Part shown: in pieces, positions 53,854 to 64,000 of the stretch
How positions within the stretch are numbered: position 1 is the stretch's first letter
Layout of the letters: every line of letters starts with the position of its first letter
Assembly (NCBI GenBank): GCA_965153355.1
Contig: OZ231127.1
Span: 74,028,001-74,092,000, forward strand
Direction: 5' to 3'
Source: Flaccisagitta enflata
Taxonomy: Eukaryota; Chaetognatha; Sagittoidea; Aphragmophora
Length of the DNA stretch: 64,000 nt
The notes under the pieces: generated by a model
What the model saw: only the letters and a program-made list of their open reading frames with translations
The model's database searches: none
Told to the model about the DNA's origin: nothing
Position numbers and translations under genes: made by a program

Positions 53854-54243
53854 TTTTTGGGCAGCGGCCGTCCCCCCCACCCCCGATGCATCTCAAACCT
53901 CAAATTCCTATTGAATAATATGGAAACTTGACAAAATACAAACTTCCCATTGAATAACATAGAAAACTTACAAAAAAATAAAATAATACAAATTTCCCAT
54001 TGAATAATATAGTAAATTGATGAAAAATGAAAAAAAAAACTATAAATTTCCCATTGAATAACATGGAAAATTGCTCCTAAGTCCTCAAATATACCCTCTC
54101 AGGACGTATGGAAATTCACCCCTGTGTCCTACAGGACATCGGCCCTTTGGAGCCGCTGCCCTGCTCTCACTCCACTTTTTCAGCTAATCACTCCAAGCAG
54201 GGCATCAGGTACCGCTGACCATGTGCGATCCTTGGATGACATG
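53854..54243 (+). mobile_element. family A cassette A16
   Basis: TTTTTGGGCAGCGGCC with most of the left subterminal repeat missing. Core of CCCATTGAATAACATGGAAA units. Right end with GGACATCGGCCCTTTGGAG, GCAGGGCATC, GGTACCGCTGACCATG and hairpin ATCCTTGGAT. Starts four bases after A15. Confidence 0.82.
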
Positions 54244-54738
<495 letters not shown>

Positions 54739-55409
54739 GACCAAAATATGTTGAATGGTGTCCATGCAGTAGTGTCCTCGAGACCTCAACTTTGCAGTCA
54801 AACCACACTGTAACAAAAACATATTTTAGTCCGTTGTACATGTAATTGAAACATATCAACGGGAATCAATTCTTAGGGTTTGAAGATGGGGAAGGAAATC
54901 CAGGGGGAAAAAAGAGAAAAGGAGAAAATTTGGGAAAAGAAAACGTTGGCAGTACTAAGCATAAAAACTGATCTGTCAAACCCAATTTAACACTATTCAA
55001 ACCTTAAATACACTTTTTTTTTTTTTTGCTTTAAGGGGAAGAAAATCAAAGACGGAGGGGGGGGGGTGGGGGGTAATCAAAAGCGACTCAATTAGATACA
55101 CCCTTGAACATATATTTGGTCTCAGGTCTCTAACCTTTGTCCTTGTTTTCTTTTCTGTATCTGCAATACTGGAAGAGGCCGACCCCAGATGTAATTCTTT
55201 AGAGTTAGCAATTTTGTCAATGCGTTGACTAACTGATATGACACCTAAATTGTGGGGATGAAGGATTTTGTAAAAGAGGATTGGATAGATATTAATACAA
55301 TGGTGAAGAGTCGAACTGAAACCGCAATGAATAAAAAATCTCGTCAAACTCTCAAATCATTTAGCTAATTCCCCTTTCATACTTTCATTCCAAGATAAAT
55401 AAATAGTTT

Positions 55410-55477
<68 letters not shown>

Positions 55478-56436
55478 GATTGTAGACAGTCAAAAACACT
55501 CAAATAAACAGCACAAAGAAAGCGTTGATGACAAAGTTTGTTCCCTGACTGATTGTTACGCGGCAGCTTTGATACGACCTGATAATTCGACAGAAGACCT
55601 CCCAATTTCTCTATCTGTAAGCAATGTTTATCAATGAAAATTTGGAATAAGTTATACTTTTCGATATAAAAGTCACCTGACTTTCTCTGTTTAACATTCA
55701 GCTCACCGGTTAACCAATCTAAAAGTTGAAGTAAAAATTGAAGTAGGCAAAAACCAAAGTAGCTTAAAGATATCTTTAAAAAGCAACATTCATTCTATAG
55801 TAGAGAAAAACAAAGTCAGAGTCAGAATCTTATTGTTAGTTTTGTTCTATCTAGGAAAAAGTTTGGCAGCACTTAAGGTTGAAGGTATGTTTTCCCTCTC
55901 ATGTGCTCAAAACTCAATTACCAGACTGTTTTTAGATGTATTCATACTAACTAGAACAAAAGAGAAAAACAATCTTCAGTCCAATTTAGGGACCGCGAGT
56001 TTGGTTTGTTTATCACAACTAAGAGTTGGTTGTGGTAATAATATTAGATTTTTTCAATTTGATTGCCAAATTGGGCTACATCTCTTTAAAAATCTGACTA
56101 AAAATCCATGATGTTATAAAGCTAGAGCTTCAGAGCTGACCAGTCGTGCAAAGCTGCAAGCCACATGTCTCTATCGTTTTTGGTAAAATCTGAACGCCTT
56201 TCAAAGTTAGTAAGGTTGGAGAAAACAAAATTCTACTTTTTTGACATTTTTCAAAGTACATGATCAACTTCAAACTAGTTACAGTTCTAAACGGTTTGAT
56301 GCACAAAGAGAAGATTTTGCTCAGATTGTGGATTTTTTGATGAAGATTAAAATGCTCATAAATTTTGTTTACTTATCTAAACAAGAACTTGAGATATCTC
56401 TTTTTAAAGGTGCTGCCATACATATTTTCTAGATAG
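54739..56436. other. MORN4: MORN4 3' UTR and intergenic DNA
   Basis: AT-rich. AATAAA-type words occur at 55397 and 55504, but which would end the transcript cannot be told. 55026-55105 is a fragment of hAT-like family H (G-run, TCAAAAGCGACTCAATTAGA). A 93-codon open frame at 55833-56111 shows no domain. Confidence 0.45.
55412..55478 (+). repeat. (GA)n / (GACA)n microsatellite
   Basis: AG run then six GACA units. Confidence 0.95.
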
Positions 56437-56438
56437 TA

Positions 56439-57187
56439 CAGTTGATCTCGTCTAGACTTCAGATAATGGGCTAGCATTGTAGAAAGATGTATACAGTTGA
56501 ATCCCACTCCAATGGATTTCAAAGGACCATCAAATTTTATCTGTTATGAGCGGAATTATATCAAAGCAAATATAGGAGATAAAAGATGACAGCTTGAAGA
56601 GACCAAAAAAAAGTATCTGTGAAAGGCGGAACTCCCTTAAATATAGGTCCCTTGGAGCGGGGTTCAACTGTAAAGCCAAATCAAAGGATCAAAGGATCAA
56701 AGGATCAAAGAATCAAAGGATGCCTAATTCTCATGATAGCTGGTTGCCATGGAAACACATTTCCATGTTTTCTTGCTTAAACATCAATATTTTAGGAGAT
56801 TTTTTAAGGGAACATTGTTCAAAATCAAATTTGCTACAACTTTTGTACAATATATTAAGGTGGCTCGTTTAGTGGTTACTAGGGAGCATCACTGGGTTGT
56901 TACACATGGATATGTTCTTCAGCAACGGCCAAACAAGCGATATTCTTACAGAACATATTGTGGGAAAGTTGTAGCAAATTTGATTTTAAGCAATGTTCCT
57001 TCAAAAAATCTCTCGGAATATTGACATTTTAGCGAGAATGCATGGAAATGTGTTTCCATGGCAACCAACCATCATGAGTAATAAATTGTTCTTTTACTAG
57101 TTTATATTCTAAATTTAATTTCTTTACCTGTATTTCTCTTCCCATTATACTTGCCCCCGTCATCTCAAGTCTAGATGAGATCTACTG
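56439..57187. mobile_element. TA-type foldback MITE, family L copy 2
   Basis: CAGTTGATCTCGTCTAGACT and AGTCTAGATGAGATCTACTG with TA outside. The same inner arms as copy 1 are present (TTGCCATGGAAACACATTTC). It is longer because of a nested MITE and an AAAGGATC repeat at 56683-56720. It ends 16 bases before the SLC35G-like ATG. Confidence 0.9.
56494..56670. mobile_element. 177-bp MITE nested in family L copy 2
   Basis: CAGTTGAATCCCACTCCAA at the left and TTGGAGCGGGGTTCAACTG at the right, TA outside both. Confidence 0.85.
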
Positions 57188-57203
57188 TACGTCATGTAAG
57201 AAT

Positions 57204-59697
<2,494 letters not shown>

Positions 59698-60914
59698 CAG
59701 TGTCTTTAAACAGAACAAGCATTATGCCTCGGCCGAAAAAAGGCAACGGTTGCTGGAGGTAGCATCAATTTTAAGAAATTCATCTTCTAAATACAATTTT
59801 TTTTTCACTATAAAGATTTTTTCACGAACCTTAATAATGATACCAATCTGGATTCTGGAGTGTATGACATGTGCAACAAAAATAGAAAAATATAGTTTAA
59901 AGATTACCTGTCAAAGGATAGAAAAAGTTTCATGTAGTTTTATCTGTTTAGGAGCAGTACTTCTTCAGACTTGATATTTCTTTCTGTCAAAATATTGTTG
60001 TAAAATAGCAAGCTTCTGGTTAGGATGGCACAATAGTTAGCTTTGTTTTTACCTGTATTTTCATCTTATTGAATTTGACTTGAGATTTTGCCTTTTGTTA
60101 TGTTGTTCTTATTGATCAAGAGATTTGGTAAACCTGCTGCACTCCACAGTGTATTAATATAACAAAAGAACAGCTCGTCATGGTATTTCTTGGGTGCGAC
60201 AAAGCACCTCTACACTTTTTTTTAAGAGACCAGTTTATAAGAGACATAAGCCTGAGATTTGCCAAAATTTTAAGAACTGAATAAGAGAATGTCCAGGCTG
60301 AGATTTAATTTTGGCCATTTTCAAAAAAACTTTTATTTTAGTTTCTTATTTAAAAAATGAGTCTTATTCATATTTTTCAGAATTATAGGGTTTCTATCTT
60401 TGAGAATATCTTTTTTCAGTTTGCCTTTGAAATCAGGCATTATATAGAAAAAGCCATGATAATCATCAATTTTTAGATACGATTGTATGAATAAGGTATT
60501 TTCAAACAATTTATACATTCATGAACAGAGAAGAAATTAAGAACATTACACCATGCTGCCACTTTGGGGGGTCAACCCAGATTAAATCACCACTAACCTT
60601 ATTCGACACGCCGAGAAGCATCCTGAAGTCAAATTTCCTTTTCCTTGGATCGTTTTCTTAAAATCGACTACTGCTATTTTGCTTGTCTCGTAAAAAAACA
60701 GAGTCCTAGATATTTTCAATGATTCATAACAGTGTTTTTCTAAGGATCTTTTCCTATGGCTCGATTATATCACGAGCTAAAAAACTCATGCGAACACGTT
60801 TCATGACTGTACTTTGCCAAACCTAGAGAAAACCTATCAAATACGGACAACCAACAGGGCGAGATTATTTCGTGCATTTTGTTTGCTGTTTGAGTGATGA
60901 ATTCGAAAGTCCTA
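59698..60914. other. downstream of the SLC35G-like gene
   Basis: AT-rich. 60190 carries GGGTGCGACAAAGCACCTCT, also found inverted in foldback K at about 22518. 60215-60450 is a partial inverted copy of the foldback element at 9590-9984. No gene recognised. Confidence 0.5.
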
Positions 60915-61020
60915 ATGCTATTGCTATTATCTTATTATCATTATCATTATTATTATCATTATTATTATTATTATCATCATTATCATTATTACTATCAATA
61001 TTATTATCATCAGTAGTAAG
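60915..61020 (+). repeat. ATT/ATC trinucleotide repeat
   Basis: Imperfect TTATCATTATTA units. Confidence 0.9.
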
Positions 61021-61089
61021 ATTATATTTTCATGAAAAATATAACAGGAAGCAAGGCAAAGCTCAGTTTTTTAAAAGAGCGTCATTTTT

Positions 61090-61195
61090 TTTCAAAGGCC
61101 AACTTGACGATAGGAGCCGACAAAGATAGGGGCCGACTTGACGATTGGGGCCGACTCAACAAAATGGACTGACACGACATAATGGGCCGACTATT
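61090..61195 (+). repeat. 18-bp satellite, isolated left units
   Basis: GGGGCCGACTTGACGATT and relatives, five to six diverged units, cut off from the main array by a GA tract and cassette A14. Confidence 0.8.
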
Positions 61196-61225
61196 CAGCA
61201 AGGCTGAATACACAGGCCAAGGCGG

Positions 61226-61266
61226 TGCGCCTGGCGCGTGAGAGAGAGAGAGCGCGTGAGAGAGAG

Positions 61267-61320
<54 letters not shown>

Positions 61321-61482
61321 TGAGAGAGAGAGAGCGTGAGAGAGAGAGAGCGTGAGAGAGAGAGAGCGTGAGAGAGAGAGAGCGTGAGAGAGCGAGCGCG
61401 TGAGAGAGCGAGAGCGTGAGAGAGCGAGAGCGTGAGAGAGCGAGAGCGTGAGAGAGCGAGAGCGTGAGAGAGCGAGAGCGAG

Positions 61483-61567
<85 letters not shown>
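61226..61567 (+). repeat. (GA)n microsatellite with periodic GC
   Basis: GA throughout, with GCGTGAGAGA units of 14-16 bp from 61317 to 61480. Confidence 0.97.
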
Positions 61568-61569
<2 letters not shown>

Positions 61570-61577
61570 AACTAACG

Positions 61578-62147
61578 CGATACCTCAAAAGCATTAGATG
61601 TTAAGCGCTACCTGTGCCCTGCCTATGAAGGTTGTGCTGGATGTTGAAGGGGAAGCAGGGCAGTGGCCTCGAAGGGGTCGATGACCAATGCTTTCATACA
61701 TATGGGGAATTTTCTTTTCCTTCTGCTCCTCCTCCTCCATCGCTCCCCCCTCAAATCTCAGTCTCAAGGCCCAAATTCCAGTCTCAAGGCCCAAATTCCA
61801 GTCTCAAGGCCCAAATTCCAGTCTCAAGACTCAAATCTCAGCCTCGAGGCAAAAATCCTAGCCTCAGTCTCAAATCCTAGCCTGGAGGCCCAGATCCCAG
61901 CCTTGAGGCCCAAATCTCAGCCTCGTGATTGGGATCCGGGCCTCTTGGCTGGGGTTTAGACCTCTAGGCTGAAATTTGGGCCTCAAGGCTGGGATTTTGG
62001 CCTCATAACTGGAATTTGAGCCTCGAGCATGAAATTTGAGGGGGGGGGGACGGAGAAAGACAAGGAGAAGGAGACGAAGAAGGAGGAGAAGGAAAAGAAA
62101 AGTCCCTTTATGTATGTCATCGACCCCTTCAGAGTCGCTGCCCAAAA
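61578..62147 (-). mobile_element. family A cassette A14, diverged
   Basis: Degenerate hairpin CGATACCTCAAAAGCATTAG, then GCAGGGCAGTGGCC, GGGTCGATGACCAATGCTTT, core of 19-20 bp CAGTCTCAAGGCCCAAATTC units turning over at about 61920, GGAGAAGGAG tract, and AGAGTCGCTGCCCAAAA. Confidence 0.8.
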
Positions 62148-62155
62148 TGGAAAAA

Positions 62156-64000
62156 AATAGGGGCCGACTCGATATAAGGGGCCTGACTCGACAAAAGGGG
62201 CCTGCCTCAACAAAAGGGGCCTGACTCGACAAATGGGCCCAACTCGACAAATGGGCCCGACTCAACAAAGGGGCCCGACTCAACAAAGGGGCCCGACTCG
62301 ACAAACGGGGCCCGACTCGACAAACGGGGCCCGACTCGACAAACGGGGCCCGACTCGACAAACGGGGCCCGACTCGACAAACGGGGCCCGACTCGACAAA
62401 CAGGGCCCGACTCGACAAACGGGGCCCGACTCGACAAACGGGGCCCGACTCGACAAACGGGGCCCGACTCGACAAACGGGGCCCGACTCGACAAACGGGG
62501 CCCGACTCGACAAATGGGGCCCGACTCGACAAACGGGGCCCGACTCGACAAATGGGGCCCGACTTGACAAATGGGCCCGACTTGACAAATGGGCCCGACT
62601 CGACAAATGGGGCCCGACTCGACAAATGGGGCCCGACTCGACAAATGGGGCCCGACTCGACAAATGGGGCCCGACTCGACAAATGGGGCCCGACTCGACA
62701 AATGGGGCCCGACTCGACAAATGGGGCCCGACTTGACAGATGGGGCCCGACTTGACAAATGGGGCCCAACTCGACAAATGGGGCCCGACTTGACAGATGG
62801 GGCCCGACTTGACAAATGGGGCCCAACTCAACAAGCGGGGCCGACTTGAGGATAGGGGCCAAATTGAGGATAGGGGCCAAATTGAGGATAGGGGCCAACT
62901 CAAAGATAGGGGCCGACTCAACGATAGGGGCCGACTCGACGATAGGGGCCGACTCGACGATAGGGGCCGACTCGACGATAGGGGCCGACTCGACGATAGG
63001 GGCCGACTCGACGATAGGGGCCGACTCGACGATAGGGGCCGACTCGACGATAGGGGCCGACTCGACGATAGGGGCCGACTCGACGATAGGGGCCGACTCG
63101 ACGATAGGGGCCGACTCAACGATAGGGGCCGACTAGACGATAGGGGCCAACTCGTCGATAGGGGCCGACTCGTCGATAGAGGCTGACTCGTCGATAGAGG
63201 CCAACTCGTCGATAGGGGCCAACTCGTCGATAGGGGCTGACTTGACAATAGGGGCCAACTCGAGGATAGGGGCCGACTCGACGATAGGGGCCGACTAGAC
63301 AATAGGGGCCGACTAGACGATAAGGGCCGACTAGACGATAGGGGCCAACTCGTCGATAGGGGCCGACTCGTCGATAGAGGCTGACTCGTCGATAGAGGCC
63401 AACTCGTCGATAGGGGCCAACTCGTCGATAGGGGCTGACTTGACAATAGGGGCCAACTCGAGGATAGGGGCCGACTCGAGGATAGGGGCCGACTCGAGGA
63501 TAGGGGCCGACTCCAGGATAGGGGCCGACTCGAGGATAGGGGCCGACTCGAGGATAGGGGCCGACTCGAGGATAGGGGCCGACTCGAGGATAGGGGCCGA
63601 CTCGAGGATAGGGGCCGACTCGAGGATAGGGGCCGACTCGAGGATAGGGGCCGACTCGAGGATAGGGGCCGACTCGAGGATAGGGGCCGACTCGAGGATA
63701 GGGGCCGACTCGAGGATAGGGGCCGACTCGAGGATAGGGGCCGACTCGAGGATAGGGGCCGACTCGAGGATAGGGGCCGACTCGAGGATAGGGGCCGACT
63801 CGAGGATAGGGGCCGACTCGAGGATAGGGGCCGACTCGAGGATAGGGGCCGACTCGAGGATAGGGGCCGACTCGAGGATAGGGGCCGACTCGAGGATAGG
63901 GGCCGACTCGAGGATAGGGGCCGACTCGAGGATAGGGGCCGACTCGAGGATAGGGGCCGACTCGAGGATAGGGGCCGACTCGAGGATAGGGGCCGACTCG
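62156..64000 (+). repeat. 18/19-bp satellite, continuing past the window
   Basis: 62225-62840 is a 19-bp form (CCCGACTCGACAAACGGGG). 62840-63255 is an 18-bp form (CCGACTCGACGATAGGGG) and the last 530 bases are CCGACTCGAGGATAGGGG. A block of 11 units (198 bp) is repeated at 63147 and 63345. Very long open frames arise because 18 is a multiple of three; they are not genes. Confidence 0.97.

Noticed and set aside
61870-63446. Very long open frames (up to 388 codons) on the minus strand
   Set aside because: They follow the 18/19-bp satellite and family A core units; the residues simply repeat the monomer (SRPLS, VGPICR).
62156-64000. CRISPR-like regular repeats
   Set aside because: Monomers are contiguous without unique spacers, and the genome is eukaryotic.

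Overview
This window is a stretch of an animal (metazoan) nuclear genome, probably an invertebrate; I cannot name the lineage. The evidence is spliced GT-AG genes, an exon pair clearly matching MORN4, a spliced SLC35G-type transporter, very long intronic DNA, and a dense load of nested eukaryotic transposable elements and microsatellites. No bacterial or viral gene organisation, rRNA, tRNA or CRISPR array was seen.

Genes. Two genes can be read with confidence, both on the + strand. MORN4 is represented by an internal exon at 3247-3356 and its terminal exon at 54581-54738. The splice phases agree and the joined protein runs straight through a conserved MORN4 segment, so 3357-54580 is one intron of about 51.2 kb. 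Its earlier exons must lie upstream of the window. The second gene is a four-exon EamA/DMT-superfamily transporter of the SLC35G type (57204-59697). Its phases all agree and give exactly 350 codons plus a stop. Inside the MORN4 intron, exon-like pieces at 11.4-13.3 kb (one with an in-frame stop), and more doubtfully at 8.2 and 9.3 kb, look like remnants of another gene.

Repeats. Almost everything else is repetitive.
(1) Family A: at least 15 cassettes with subterminal inverted repeats (core GGGCAGCGGCCCCGAAGGGG), a swappable minisatellite core of 20-21 bp monomers, a TCCG microsatellite, and one end closed by a short hairpin. The plan resembles non-autonomous Helentron/Helitron elements (HINEs).
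(2) Family B: smaller elements running from AACAAGGCCGGATACACGGC to a palindromic GTCGCGTGCACGCGAC hairpin followed by TAAAA.
(3) hAT-like non-autonomous elements, several with clear 8-bp target duplications: 17486-17811, 38427-38757, 46609-48949, 52328-52795.
(4) TA-duplicating palindromic MITEs, some sharing an A-tract near each end and an internal CTAAACCGTTTGAG-like motif.
(5) Very long GA/CT, GAAA/TTTC, GT/CA, GTT and GACA microsatellites.
(6) Minisatellites: an 11-bp array at 45.6-49.05 kb, a 24-bp array at 30.75-31.3 kb, and an 18/19-bp satellite running off the right edge from 62.15 kb.

Layout. 1-3.2 kb: family A/B elements. 3.25 kb: MORN4 exon. 3.4-9 kb: unique or diverged DNA with an AGCGCT-rich block and GA repeats. 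9-15.7 kb: MITEs and decayed exons. 15.7-33.3 kb: mainly microsatellites with A3, A4 and several MITEs. 33.3-42.7 kb: nested and chained A/B cassettes. 43-51.8 kb: TA MITEs, the GTT repeat, a giant B element with a nested hAT, and the TTTC block. 51.8-54.2 kb: three head-to-tail A cassettes. 54.6 kb: end of MORN4. 56.4-59.7 kb: a MITE abutting the SLC35G-like gene. 61-64 kb: satellite. The two genes show no evident functional link beyond sharing strand and neighbourhood.
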